Positions 1 to 8,729 of a stretch of 25,560 bases of DNA are shown one piece after another. This DNA comes from a virus. The first letter of the stretch is position 1. Each line of letters opens with the position of its first letter. The stretch spans positions 1-25,560 of the IMG/VR virus record IMGVR_UViG_3300044970_003275. One strand, written 5' to 3'. Below the pieces are notes generated by a model. The model had not been told where the DNA came from, made no database searches, and worked only from the letters and a program-made list of their open reading frames with translations. The position numbers and the translations under genes are program-made.

Positions 1-3000
1 AAATTTGACGCCGAAACCGGCAACGCCACCCGCGAGGTGAACACCCTCCAGCAGAAGCTGGTGGGTCTGCGCAGCACGCTGGAGGCCGTGAGCCGGGGCA
101 TGGAGGGAGATGCGTCGGCCTGGGAGGGCCTCGCCGACATGCTCACCAAGGCGGGCAAGAGCGCCGATGGCGGCTCTGGCGGCATCTCAAAAATGGCCGG
201 TGGCCTGGCCGGCCTCAGCCGGGCGGCCGGGGTGGCGGTGCCAATCCTGGGTCAGATCGGCCTGGCGGCCATGGGCCTGCAGGCAATTTTCAACGGTGTG
301 GCCGCGGCCGTTGGCTCAATCACCGGGCCCCTGCAGGCCCTGTCCCAGCAGACGGGCGAATTCAACAAACAGGTTGCTGAGGCCAGCATCTTCACTTCAC
401 AGGCCTTTGCCGTGATCGGCCCGGACGGCAAAGCCATTGAGGGGACATCAAACCAGATGCGGGCCCTGCGCGGCCGAATCACAGGCGAATTCAAGGAAAT
501 CCAAAAGGAAGTGGCGATGATTTCAGGCGCCACCTCCAGCCAGGTGTACGACGCATTTAATATCATCAGCCAGAACAACTCTGGCCTAGGGAAGCAGGGC
601 GAAAACCTTAGCAATGTCACCAAGCTTTCGACCCGCATCGCTGCGGCAATGGCGACGCTCAACATCCCTGGTTATCAGTTGCGGGGAGAGGCCAGCAGCC
701 TGCTGAGCGGCAATGTTCAACCTGGTGATGAGCTGGCGATGAAGCTTTATGGCCAGGGTGCCGGCGAGCGGATCCGCACCTTGCAAGCAGAAGGCAAATA
801 CTATGACGACTTGATGGATAAGCTAAATAAGCTATATGACGGTCAGAAAGTATTAGCGGCATCGCTGGAGAACACGCTAAGCAACTTTCAAGATGTGATG
901 CAGTCAATAAATACCAGTGGAGGCCAGGGGTTTGAGCGTGGGTCAGCCCGTGCATTACAGGCAATTTTGAGGCCGCTGACGGAATTAAAAGACAGCTTTG
1001 GCGACATGATGCGATCCATAGGCGAAGGCCTGGAGCCAGTCATCGTGTTGGCGGGGCAGCTTGCAGGCGCACTGGTGCCCGTGTTATCAGTAGGCGCCTC
1101 AATCATTCAAATTATTAGCGACATCACAGCTCTGGTTGGAAACCTTGCCGGTGCCATACTTACGCCAATTATTCAATATGTGACGGCTGGTCTTACCACA
1201 ATCGCCAAGATGTTTCAGCTATTGGCGTCGCTGGTATCGACAATGCTGCGGCCAATCACGCTGTTTTTCCGGTTGATTGGCCAGCAGGGGGGAGACTATA
1301 GCGATAACGCCTTCGACAAAATCAACGACACCTTGGATAGCCTGATAGCGAAAAGCGACAGGCTGGGTGCAGTTATCTCAAAACCCTTCATTGAAGCCGC
1401 TAAGGCTGCCGCCTGGCTGGAGGGCAAGGCCCGGGGGCTGAGCGACAAGGAAATCATGGCGCGGCAAGCCGATATTGCCGCCGAATTTGCCGACAAAATC
1501 GGCACCAACGACAAGATCAGCCTGCGCAGCATCAATCTTTCGCCTTTGGCACGGCAGATGAATGAAGAAGCCGAAAAGCGTTATCGCGGAGCAATTCCAG
1601 AAGAGAAGCAGCTGGCCAAGTCCAGAGAGCTGGCCGACATCAAGGAGAAGATCTACAACAACGAGATCACCGCCCTTAACCAGGGGCTGGCCCTGCTGCA
1701 GGCCCAGCGGGCCGTGCAGGAGAAGCTGTTTGGCTTGGCCGATGCACGGCGCGGGCTGGAAACGCAACGGGCTCAGTTTCAGGTGTCGGTGGCGGCATCC
1801 CCCGAAGCCCGCGCCCAGGCCGAAGACCGCCGCAATCAACTGGCCAACACCCAGGAGCAGCAACGGATTCGTGAGCGGGTCAGCGCCTTGCAGTCGGAGA
1901 AGGCAATCCAGCAGCAGCAGCTGGAGATCAGCATCCGCCAGGCGGCCATCCAGCAGCAACAGCTGACCATCCAGCGGGCCGAAATCAACGTGCAGCGGCT
2001 CAAAACCCGGCTGGCGATGGAAGAAAACTATCAAAAGGCGCAAAACGCAGCTCCTAACTCTTCGGAGCAAAAGTCACTAATGGCCAAATACGAATTGCAG
2101 AGGGACATCCTGTTGATCTATCGCCAGCAGCTGGAAGCGGCCGATCGCGCCGTGGCCCTATCCGCCGAAGGCGCCACCAACCTGCGCCGCACCGGCGCCC
2201 TGCAGCAGCAAAGCCTCGACATCCAGCAGCGGGCCCTGGGCGTCCAGGTCGAAGCGGCCAACCTCTCGTTGGCCCAGCAGCGGGTGTTGACTCGGCTGAA
2301 CGAACAGGAACAGGCGATCAAAAACAACCTCGCCGAACGCACCCAGGTGGAAACCCGGTTGCAGAACGGCCGCCAGCAGGAGATCGCCATTCTCGAGCGC
2401 CAGCGCAATGCCCAAGAGAAGCTGCAGGCGATCGAAAAAAGCCGGACCGACCTGGCCAAGGCCCGCCTCGATGCCAATGCGCATGATGCCGAGCGCATGC
2501 TGTCGCTGGCCCGGGCCCAGGCCGATGCCCGCAACAACCCCACATCGGTGTCGGCGGTGATCGGCGCCCAGATCGAGGCCCTGGCACTCGGCCGCACCGG
2601 TTTGGTGAGCGAGGCCGATGCTGTCCGGGAGCTCTACGACGCCAAGGCCCGGCAGCTCAACCTGGAGCAATCGGTTGCCCGCCAGCAGCTGGAGTTCCAG
2701 CAGAAGCGGGAGGCCTCCGAGCAGCGGATCGCCCTGCTGCGCCTTCAGGTCGAGCGCACCAGCCAGAACATCGCGATCTTGAACCTGGAAGCAGCCAAGG
2801 AACAGCTGAAAAACCAGGCCCAACGCGACACCCTTAGTGGCGCCACCGGGGCCGCGGCGCCGCCAGTGGTCGCGACGGGGGGGCGCATGATTTCAGGGGC
2901 CAGGACCAATCGCACCCGCGATCCTGATGCGGAAGCAACCGGCTGGGACATCGTGGTGCCTGGTGGCCGCGGCGGTGCTGTCACCAATCCATTCGGGAAG

Positions 3001-4470
3001 CTCACGATCACCGGCACCGGCTTTCAGGGCCGCGGTGCGGGATCAACTGGCAAAGGTTACGGCAGCTGGGTCAGCGGAGAGTTCAATATCGGCGGCAAAA
3101 AATACGAAATGCTCCTCGGTCACTTCGACAGCATTGACGTTGCCAAAGGGATGACCCTGGGGCCCGGCGACCGCATTGGGAGCCAGGGCATTACGGGCCG
3201 GACCTTTGGGACCCATGTCACCACCCACGTCAACCCCAAAGGCGGGGCATCAACGGCTGACGCTTGGCAAGCGCTGGAAGCACTTACTCGTGCGTGGGAA
3301 ACGGGACGCATGGTCCCTGGGTCAGGTTCAGCCGCTCTCCCCGCCATGGCGTCAAGACCCCGCAGCGGGCCCGACATCTTCGCCGGTATCGACATGAATG
3401 GCCCCATGCCAGATGCAACACCAGCACCGCTACGGCGGCTGCCAGGTGGCTCGGCGCCGATGCTGGCCGCCCAACCCCTCGAAAAGCCGCTGAACAGCCT
3501 GGGCAACAGCCTCCAGGCCAACACCGACAGCATGGAGCAGACGCGCCAGTTGCTGGCCAACATCGACACCGCGATCAAAGACCTGCAGGAGGAATTGGGA
3601 GGGACCAGAACCCGCAATGAATTCGACACCGCAGCCCTAAGAATCAACCAGGCGGAGCAGAGCAGGGCCATGGAGGTGGAGCGGATAAGCGCCCAGCTCA
3701 AGGCTGAAATCCTTAACTCCCCCCGCGGCCGACTGGCTGCCGGCCTGACGGAGGACACCGTGGGCGGGTTGGGCGGCGGCGTCCGCCAGGCGCTTTCTAC
3801 GGCGATGCAGGGCGGCGACATCCGCGGGGCGATCGCCCAGGCCCTGGCCGGCACCGCCGATCGCCTGGCCCAGACCACCCTCAATTCCATCCTCGCCCCC
3901 CTCGAACAGCTGCTCACCGGGAACCTGTTCCAGGCCCTTAGCGGCTTCAGCGGGGCGGCCGGGCAGCAGATGACCGCTGCCCAGCTGATGCTGCGGGCGG
4001 GTCAGCTGATGGCTCAAAGCGGCGTGGGCAGTGGCTTTACACCAGGTGGCGGTGGCGGGCTGGGGTTGATCGGCGACATCTTCGGAGGCCTGGGCCCGGG
4101 TGCGGGGCTGGTCGGCGCCGGCATCAAGGGCCTAGGCAGCGCCTTCAATGTCACCGACTTCCCGATGGCCCAGTTTGCCGCCGGCGGTGTCTCCCATGGC
4201 CCCAAAAGCGGGTACGCGGCCATGTTGCATGGCACCGAGGCGATTGTTCCCCTGCCGAACGGCCGTAGCCTGCCGGTGCAGCTGCAGGGAGGGGCGGCCG
4301 GCGGCGGCTGGGGCGGCGGATCAATCACCATCCCGATCAGCGTCGACGCCACGGGCACGGCCGTCGCCGGCAACAACGAGAAGGGTTCGAGGTTGGGCGA
4401 AATGGTCGGCCAGGCGGTGAAAGAGGTGCTAATCCGCGAGAAACGCCCCGGCGGCATTCTCTACAACTGA
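1..4470 (+). CDS. H: Tail tape measure protein (lambda gpH-type), 5' end outside window
   Basis: The reading frame is open from the first base, so this is the C-terminal 1489 residues of a longer protein; the GTG at 37 is only an internal codon. Tape measure proteins fill the tail tube and set its length. Two hydrophobic Gly/Ala-rich stretches (about residues 65-115 and 340-430 of the visible part) resemble the membrane-active segments of the family. They are followed by a long Gln/Arg/Ala coiled coil (about 520-940). Residues about 985-1095 resemble a lysostaphin-like M23 peptidase fold (VTNPFG, a GYGSWV strand, LLGHFDSI, GDRIGSQGITGR, GTHV) but lack the usual HxGxD zinc-binding segment. The C-terminus carries FAAGGVSHGP and LHGTEAIVPLPNGRS, a signature common at the end of lambda-type tape measure proteins. 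Bases about 780-1340 are visibly more AT-rich than their flanks. The stop overlaps the next start by one base (TGATG). Confidence 0.9.
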   Translation, partial: KFDAETGNATREVNTLQQKLVGLRSTLEAVSRGMEGDASAWEGLADMLTKAGKSADGGSGGISKMAGGLAGLSRAAGVAVPILGQIGLAAMGLQAIFNGVAAAVGSITGPLQALSQQTGEFNKQVAEASIFTSQAFAVIGPDGKAIEGTSNQMRALRGRITGEFKEIQKEVAMISGATSSQVYDAFNIISQNNSGLGKQGENLSNVTKLSTRIAAAMATLNIPGYQLRGEASSLLSGNVQPGDELAMKLYGQGAGERIRTLQAEGKYYDDLMDKLNKLYDGQKVLAASLENTLSNFQDVMQSINTSGGQGFERGSARALQAILRPLTELKDSFGDMMRSIGEGLEPVIVLAGQLAGALVPVLSVGASIIQIISDITALVGNLAGAILTPIIQYVTAGLTTIAKMFQLLASLVSTMLRPITLFFRLIGQQGGDYSDNAFDKINDTLDSLIAKSDRLGAVISKPFIEAAKAAAWLEGKARGLSDKEIMARQADIAAEFADKIGTNDKISLRSINLSPLARQMNEEAEKRYRGAIPEEKQLAKSRELADIKEKIYNNEITALNQGLALLQAQRAVQEKLFGLADARRGLETQRAQFQVSVAASPEARAQAEDRRNQLANTQEQQRIRERVSALQSEKAIQQQQLEISIRQAAIQQQQLTIQRAEINVQRLKTRLAMEENYQKAQNAAPNSSEQKSLMAKYELQRDILLIYRQQLEAADRAVALSAEGATNLRRTGALQQQSLDIQQRALGVQVEAANLSLAQQRVLTRLNEQEQAIKNNLAERTQVETRLQNGRQQEIAILERQRNAQEKLQAIEKSRTDLAKARLDANAHDAERMLSLARAQADARNNPTSVSAVIGAQIEALALGRTGLVSEADAVRELYDAKARQLNLEQSVARQQLEFQQKREASEQRIALLRLQVERTSQNIAILNLEAAKEQLKNQAQRDTLSGATGAAAPPVVATGGRMISGARTNRTRDPDAEATGWDIVVPGGRGGAVTNPFGKLTITGTGFQGRGAGSTGKGYGSWVSGEFNIGGKKYEMLLGHFDSIDVAKGMTLGPGDRIGSQGITGRTFGTHVTTHVNPKGGASTADAWQALEALTRAWETGRMVPGSGSAALPAMASRPRSGPDIFAGIDMNGPMPDATPAPLRRLPGGSAPMLAAQPLEKPLNSLGNSLQANTDSMEQTRQLLANIDTAIKDLQEELGGTRTRNEFDTAALRINQAEQSRAMEVERISAQLKAEILNSPRGRLAAGLTEDTVGGLGGGVRQALSTAMQGGDIRGAIAQALAGTADRLAQTTLNSILAPLEQLLTGNLFQALSGFSGAAGQQMTAAQLMLRAGQLMAQSGVGSGFTPGGGGGLGLIGDIFGGLGPGAGLVGAGIKGLGSAFNVTDFPMAQFAAGGVSHGPKSGYAAMLHGTEAIVPLPNGRSLPVQLQGGAAGGGWGGGSITIPISVDATGTAVAGNNEKGSRLGEMVGQAVKEVLIREKRPGGILYN

Positions 4471-4820
4471 TGCCCTTCACCCTGCCAGCCAGCCCCCGGC
4501 CGATCTACCCGGCAACCGAAACTACCAAGCCGGAGCTGCGGGGCAGCCAATTTGACGACGGGCCAGAAGACCGCAAGGCCCTGGGCCTCAACCAGTTCCC
4601 CGTTACCCTGCCGCTGCAGTGGGCGCCGCTGCCAATGGATCAGGTCAAGATCCTCACCACCTTTTTTGAGGCGCGCCTGCGCAACAACCAGGCTTTTCTC
4701 TGGACGCCACCGGACCGCCCCCAAGCGCGTTGGCGCTGCCCGCAATGGTCGCTGGATGGGGTTGGCCGCGGCCTGTATGTGCTCAGGGCCGTCTTTGTGC
4801 AGTCGGTTGGGATCCGATGA
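4470..4820 (+). CDS. M: Minor tail protein M, first copy
   Basis: This 116-residue protein has the length and layout of lambda gpM (Phage_min_tail family), which acts at the tail tip complex around the end of the tape measure. The diagnostic FLWTPP motif lies at residues 76-81, after the central helical stretch (QVKILTTFFEARL), as in lambda where the motif reads SFLWTPP. The start is the ATG at 4470, overlapping the tape measure stop by one base; the gene ends in an ATGA overlap with the next gene, so translation is probably coupled throughout. Lambda has a single M gene, whereas here a second, longer member follows immediately. Confidence 0.88.
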   Translation: MPFTLPASPRPIYPATETTKPELRGSQFDDGPEDRKALGLNQFPVTLPLQWAPLPMDQVKILTTFFEARLRNNQAFLWTPPDRPQARWRCPQWSLDGVGRGLYVLRAVFVQSVGIR

Positions 4821-5725
4821 CCTACTCCACCTTCCCGGCGGTGCCGTTGAAAAGCGAGCTGAGCAAAGAGGTGCGCAGCCTCGCCACCAAACAGCCCTTG
4901 GGGGACGGCTACACCTACATCACCCAGTTCGGCCTCCATCCGCTGGAGGAGACCTGGCGAGTGCGGATGCTGATCAAGCTCAGTGAAGCGGCCACGGTTC
5001 GGTCGTTCCTGGAAGCTCGGGCAACCGATGGGAAACCATTCCTCTGGACGCCGCCAGACCATGCGGGGGGCAGCACTCCCATGTGGAAGGTCGAAGAATG
5101 GCCAATCGCCAGAAAATTTCAGTCCAGGGTAGAGGTTGATCTACTGCTGCGTCGGATTTGGGGGAAACTGGCACCACCTGGAGTCAGGATTGGTGGTGTA
5201 CCGCATTATTGCCGAAATCAACCTAACTTTGACCTATATCCTACTGCGGCGTTTGTTAGGTGGGTTGGAACGCAATACCAACGAAGAGGCTATGCTATCG
5301 CCACCGTTGCGCCCCCTATAACCTATCCAGTTAACACTGGCTGGCTGCCGCTACGTTCATCAAGCGGCCAACTCATAACGTACGGGTTGGGAGGAATAGA
5401 CCTAGATGGAGCGCCGTCCCTGAGATATAGCGCACAATTTTATTTGGGACCGTGGTATTCGAACATAGATGTCTACGTGGAAGCATACTTTGACGGAAGT
5501 GTTGGTGTCGGCGGCGTAGCTGATGTATTTTACCTATACACAGCCAACCCAAGTGAGTCGCTCCAAAGTAGTTTTACCAATTCAGGCATGGGGCTTGGCT
5601 TCAGCGCTCCCGAGACGCCCGACCTTGCCCGATCCAGGGGCCGCTGGGAATTTGCCAACTCTGCCTATCAACTCCAATTTACCTGGGCTGGATACTCCAG
5701 ACTGCGTTCAGGTGCCGTAATCTAA
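4817..5725 (+). CDS. Second gpM-like minor tail protein with a 200-residue C-terminal extension
   Basis: I chose the ATG at 4817 (ATGA overlap with the previous stop) rather than an earlier in-frame start at 4730 that lies inside the M gene; this gives 302 residues. The first 100 residues are gpM-like, with FLWTPP at residues 75-80, almost exactly where it sits in the first copy (76-81), so the two are probably tandem paralogues. Residues from about 105 to 302 are an added region rich in Tyr, Gly, Ser and Thr that looks beta-structured and that I do not recognise. The extension is more AT-rich than the gpM part, which suggests a separately acquired domain exposed at the tail tip. The gene ends three bases before gpL begins. 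Confidence 0.85.
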   Translation: MTYSTFPAVPLKSELSKEVRSLATKQPLGDGYTYITQFGLHPLEETWRVRMLIKLSEAATVRSFLEARATDGKPFLWTPPDHAGGSTPMWKVEEWPIARKFQSRVEVDLLLRRIWGKLAPPGVRIGGVPHYCRNQPNFDLYPTAAFVRWVGTQYQRRGYAIATVAPPITYPVNTGWLPLRSSSGQLITYGLGGIDLDGAPSLRYSAQFYLGPWYSNIDVYVEAYFDGSVGVGGVADVFYLYTANPSESLQSSFTNSGMGLGFSAPETPDLARSRGRWEFANSAYQLQFTWAGYSRLRSGAVI

Positions 5726-5728
5726 ACC

Positions 5729-6472
5729 ATGTTGAATGCAACACTCAGGGCTGAACTCGCGTCGATGGAACCTGGTTCCATCATCGAATTGTTTGAAATC
5801 GAAACCAACTGCCGAATCCACGGCGTTGATCAAACCTTTAGGTTTTCAAACACCTATAGCGCTTCCAGCACAGTGATACCAGTGATTTGGGCTGGTAATT
5901 CTTATTGGCCAATCACAATTGAAGCCGAAGGCTTTGCTTATGACGGCAAAGGGGTGCTGCCTACACCCACATTGCGGCTGGGCAATGTCAATGGTGAAAT
6001 CTCCGCAATCCTCAATGAGGTCAATGCCTTCACCCCGGGCAACGACCTGGGCATGGCCAAGTTCACCAGAATCAGGACCCTGGCCAGGTTTCTTGATGCC
6101 GCTAATTTTGATGATGGGGTGAATCCTTACGGCACACCCAATCCGGCAGCGACATTCCCGCCAGAGATTTATTACTTTGACAAGAAGGAGCTTGAATGCC
6201 GCGATGTGGTGGAATTTAAACTGGAATCAGCCTTTAGCTTGGTGGGTGAACGGGGCCCCAGGCGGCAATGCCTCAAGCAATGCACCTTTGTATTGGGAGG
6301 CGATGGCTGCGGCTACAACGGCCCTAACTTTTTTGACGAAAACAACAATCCAGTCGCATCAGCCGAATTGAGCGTCTGCAGCCAGACGCTTACTGGTTGT
6401 CGATTACGCCATGGCGAAGGCGCTGAACTTCCATACGGTGGTTATCCAGGTATTGGCAATTACAATGCCTGA
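5729..6472 (+). CDS. L: Minor tail protein L (iron-sulfur type)
   Basis: The 247-residue protein matches lambda gpL, a tail tip component that follows gpM. Its C-terminal part carries four cysteines at residues 185, 194, 217 and 224 (RQCLKQC, DGCGY, SVCSQTLTGCR). Lambda gpL is known to bind a [4Fe-4S] cluster through four C-terminal cysteines, and the spacing 9-23-7 agrees with the lambda spacing as I remember it. Extra cysteines occur at 28, 157 and 181. The N-terminal half contains the typical core (AGNSYWPITIEAEGF, LPTPTLRLGN). The ATG at 5729 follows the upstream stop by three bases. The gene lies in the expected position between M and K. Confidence 0.93.
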   Translation: MLNATLRAELASMEPGSIIELFEIETNCRIHGVDQTFRFSNTYSASSTVIPVIWAGNSYWPITIEAEGFAYDGKGVLPTPTLRLGNVNGEISAILNEVNAFTPGNDLGMAKFTRIRTLARFLDAANFDDGVNPYGTPNPAATFPPEIYYFDKKELECRDVVEFKLESAFSLVGERGPRRQCLKQCTFVLGGDGCGYNGPNFFDENNNPVASAELSVCSQTLTGCRLRHGEGAELPYGGYPGIGNYNA

Positions 6473-6481
6473 TCGCCAGCA

Positions 6482-7219
6482 ATGAACAGCCAGACCCGTG
6501 CTGCAGCGCTGCTTGCCGCAGTGGCCGAGGCCCCCCGCGAAAGCTGCGGCCTGGTGGTGGTGGTGGGCGGCAAGGAGCGCTACTGGCCCTGCCGCAACAT
6601 CAACCCGATTCAGACCGATTTCAGCATTGATCCAGCCGACTACCTGGCCGCCGCCCGGGCCGGAACAATCGTGGCGGTGATCCATTCCCATCCCGACGGC
6701 TTCCCACATCCATCTGATGCCGATCGCACCGGCTGCGAGAAGTGGGGGATCCCCTGGCACATCGTTTCCCCGCACCTGGGTGACGGCCAGGGCCAGTGGT
6801 TCAGCTTTGAGCCCAGTGGCTGGAAGCCGCCGTTGATCGGCAGGCAATGGTCATGGGGGGTTCACGACTGCTGGGCGCTAGTACGGGACTGGTACGCCGA
6901 GCAAAACCTGCACTTGCCGGACTTCGAGCGGCCCGCTGACCCAGAAGAGTTCCTGCTCCAGCCCCTGTTCGAGAGCCTGTACGCCGAGGCCGGCTTCTTT
7001 GTGGTGCCCCGGGAGCAGATCCGGGCTGGCGATGCCGTTCTGCAAAGCCGTTTCGTGCCCGGGCTCAACCATGTGGGCGTCATCCTGCCCGATGGCCGCC
7101 TGCTCCATCACGTCGAAGGCCGCCTGTCGAGCTCCGACATCTACGGCGACGGCCACCAGCGCAGCACCGGCCGGGTGCTGCGACCGCTTGCCTGGAAGGA
7201 CAAGAGCCCCTGGACTTAG
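6482..7219 (+). CDS. K: Tail tip protein K: JAMM metalloprotease plus NlpC/P60 peptidase
   Basis: This 245-residue protein has the two-domain structure of lambda gpK. The N-terminal half is a JAB/MPN (JAMM) domain with Glu20 in PRESCGLV and the zinc motif HSHPDGFPHPSDAD, giving His68, His70, Ser78 and Asp81 in exact HxH-x7-S-xx-D spacing. The C-terminal half is an NlpC/P60 papain-like peptidase with Cys130 (HDCWALVRDWY) and His197 (LNHVGVILPDGRLLHH), probably cutting peptidoglycan during DNA entry. All recognisable catalytic residues are present, so both domains look active. In lambda the next gene is I; here it is separated by 2.1 kb of opposite-strand genes. Confidence 0.93.
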   Translation: MNSQTRAAALLAAVAEAPRESCGLVVVVGGKERYWPCRNINPIQTDFSIDPADYLAAARAGTIVAVIHSHPDGFPHPSDADRTGCEKWGIPWHIVSPHLGDGQGQWFSFEPSGWKPPLIGRQWSWGVHDCWALVRDWYAEQNLHLPDFERPADPEEFLLQPLFESLYAEAGFFVVPREQIRAGDAVLQSRFVPGLNHVGVILPDGRLLHHVEGRLSSSDIYGDGHQRSTGRVLRPLAWKDKSPWT

Positions 7220-7281
7220 GGGCCCTTGGGCGCTCGCCGCCGCCCCCCGAGCGTTTGCCGTTCCCCGGGCGTTATCAAATC

Positions 7282-7308
7282 GAACTATCCGATATTTCCG
7301 GACAGTTC
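7282..7308. terminator. Inverted repeat at the 3' end of the KilA-N gene
   Basis: GAACTATCCG (7282-7291) and CGGACAGTTC (7299-7308) pair at nine of ten positions around a 7-base AT-rich loop. The structure lies between the convergent ends of gpK and the KilA-N gene and includes part of the KilA-N stop codon. There is no clear T-tract, so a terminator role is an inference from its position. Confidence 0.3.
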
Positions 7309-8398
7309 AGAGGCGCTCGAACAGCCAGCTGGGCCGCCCTGGGGGGAGGGTGCTGCCGAGATCACCGCAGCCGATTTTGCCCTGGCCGATCAGCTGCCAG
7401 CCATCGCGGCTGGCGCCGATGCCGTGGTGGCGCGACCAATCGTTGATGCGGTGGGTGGTGATTCCCAGGATCCGGGCCAGCTCCGGGCCCGCAATCTGCT
7501 CACCTCGCCGGAACCGCCGAACCTGATCAGGCTCGAGCGGCCGCAGGTGCCGGCAGACCATGGTTTCGGGTGGCTGGGCCGCCTGCCAGGGATCGGGCCC
7601 CGGCAACGGCGCCGATGAACGGCGAAGGCGCCGGACCGGCAAATCCGCTGGGGTTGGGGTGGCCGGGGTTGCCGGCAGGGCAGCCACCGAACCAGCCGCC
7701 GAGAAATCTTCGGCAACTGGTAAGGCGGGCTTACAGGTTGGGGGGAGCACCAGCTGGGCATAGCGCTGCACCAACCAGCCCATGAAATGTGTGGCCAGGG
7801 GCCGGGCATAGCGCAGCGAGCGCGGCACCTCATGCGCCGCTCGGCCCTCGATGGCAGCATCCACCTCCTTGGCATAGGCCGCAACGATCTCGTTCCAGTC
7901 CGCAGGGGCGGTCACCGCCGAAAACCCAAAAGCCGTGGCGGATCCCCCCAGGGGGGTGGCTCCCGTGCCGGCCGCGGCGGCCCTGGCCCCTTGGGTCTGA
8001 GCCCCCTGGGCACCGGCATGCTGGGCCGCGGCGCCCTGGGCCTGGGCCTGCACCACCTCCAGAAACCAGCCATCCATCCAGACGGCAAAGGCGGGACTGA
8101 TCCACCGGGCCAAATCCACGGCCAACCTGGGGTGGATCCAGGTGCCCTGAAGCTCAGGCCGGCCGCCTTGGATCGACCGAATCAAGCCCCCAATTCCCGT
8201 GGCCGGAAATCCGGTAACGGCTGCAAGCGCAGCGATATACGACTGTGTTCGGTCGTTTGCCTGATAGTGATTCCAACGGCGTTGCCCGGCTTGGCACATG
8301 GCCGTGGCGTTCACGTACCCGTCAGCTGCACTGCGATGGATCTCCACACCGTTCCAGATGCGGCAATCCATCCCCAGGGGGAAAGCCAAGCTATTCAT
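7307..8398 (-). CDS. KilA-N domain protein on the opposite strand (moron)
   Basis: The 363-residue product begins with a KilA-N DNA-binding domain at about residues 14-112 (IWNGVEIHRSAADGYVNATAM, then RWNHYQAND, TWIHPRLAVDLARWISP, FAVWMDGWFLEV). This domain is common in proteins of large DNA viruses, phages and phage antirepressors. Next comes a low-complexity Ala/Gln/Gly linker (about 115-145), a middle region with a helical WNEIVAAYAKEVDAAI segment, a Pro/Ala-rich stretch and a C-terminal segment (GPELARILGITTHRINDWSRHHGI) that looks like a helix-turn-helix. The ATG at 8398 has GGGAG five bases upstream. The gene lies inside the late tail operon but is read against it, the usual arrangement for a moron expressed from its own promoter in the lysogen. 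A regulatory or superinfection-related function is inference. Confidence 0.88.
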   Translation of the reverse strand: MNSLAFPLGMDCRIWNGVEIHRSAADGYVNATAMCQAGQRRWNHYQANDRTQSYIAALAAVTGFPATGIGGLIRSIQGGRPELQGTWIHPRLAVDLARWISPAFAVWMDGWFLEVVQAQAQGAAAQHAGAQGAQTQGARAAAAGTGATPLGGSATAFGFSAVTAPADWNEIVAAYAKEVDAAIEGRAAHEVPRSLRYARPLATHFMGWLVQRYAQLVLPPTCKPALPVAEDFSAAGSVAALPATPATPTPADLPVRRLRRSSAPLPGPDPWQAAQPPETMVCRHLRPLEPDQVRRFRRGEQIAGPELARILGITTHRINDWSRHHGIGASRDGWQLIGQGKIGCGDLGSTLPPGRPSWLFERL

Positions 8399-8729
8399 GC
8401 GTGCTCCCGCTCGAAACGGGGCTATCGGTAAGCCTCGATGTCGCCATCGAGAAACCAGACATTACTGCATCCGGCTTGTAAAGGAATTAGGTGGAGGCGG
8501 GCCTCCGATACCGGTGCCCAGGCCTGATGCCCAAGCTGAGCAGCGACCGACGACACTGCCCCCGGCGCCCTCGTTGCCGTTTGGGCCGACCCACCCCCAA
8601 GTCGAGCGTACACGGTTCAGGATGAAAGGCCGGGCAAGAAAGGGGGGGGCTGGAGGCGGTTTCAGAGGCATGGCTCTGGAGGGGCTCCAGAGGCACGGGG
8701 CTGGGTGGGCCCCAGGGCCACGGGGTTGG
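8399..8729. other. Intergenic stretch between two moron genes, with hairpins
   Basis: I see no credible gene in these 331 bases on either strand; the open frames crossing it are GC-driven shadows. It holds two clean inverted repeats, GGAGGC-GG-GCCTCC at 8493-8506 and CTCTGGAG-GGG-CTCCAGAG at 8674-8692, and a G-rich run near 8642-8649. The promoter of the KilA-N gene should lie here because that gene is read leftward from 8398, but I cannot identify a convincing -35/-10 pair. Confidence 0.6.
8674..8692. repeat. Perfect 8-bp stem hairpin downstream of the PspC gene
   Basis: CTCTGGAG (8674-8681) and CTCCAGAG (8685-8692) form a perfect 8-bp stem with a GGG loop, about 38 bases past the stop of the leftward PspC gene. 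No T-tract follows on the minus strand. It may stabilise or end the PspC transcript. Confidence 0.45.

Noticed and set aside
4730-4816. Earlier start for the second gpM-like gene
   Set aside because: The family match begins at the ATG at 4817, which has the ATGA overlap seen elsewhere in this operon; the upstream part lies inside the first M gene in another frame.
7787-8431. Rightward open frames across the KilA-N gene
   Set aside because: They are shadows of a GC-rich gene with a recognisable KilA-N domain on the other strand; the translations are low-complexity Arg/Gly/Pro.
8399-8729. Small gene between the two moron genes
   Set aside because: Frames on both strands are short, Arg/Pro/Gly-rich and lack ribosome sites; the stretch is better explained as non-coding with hairpins.
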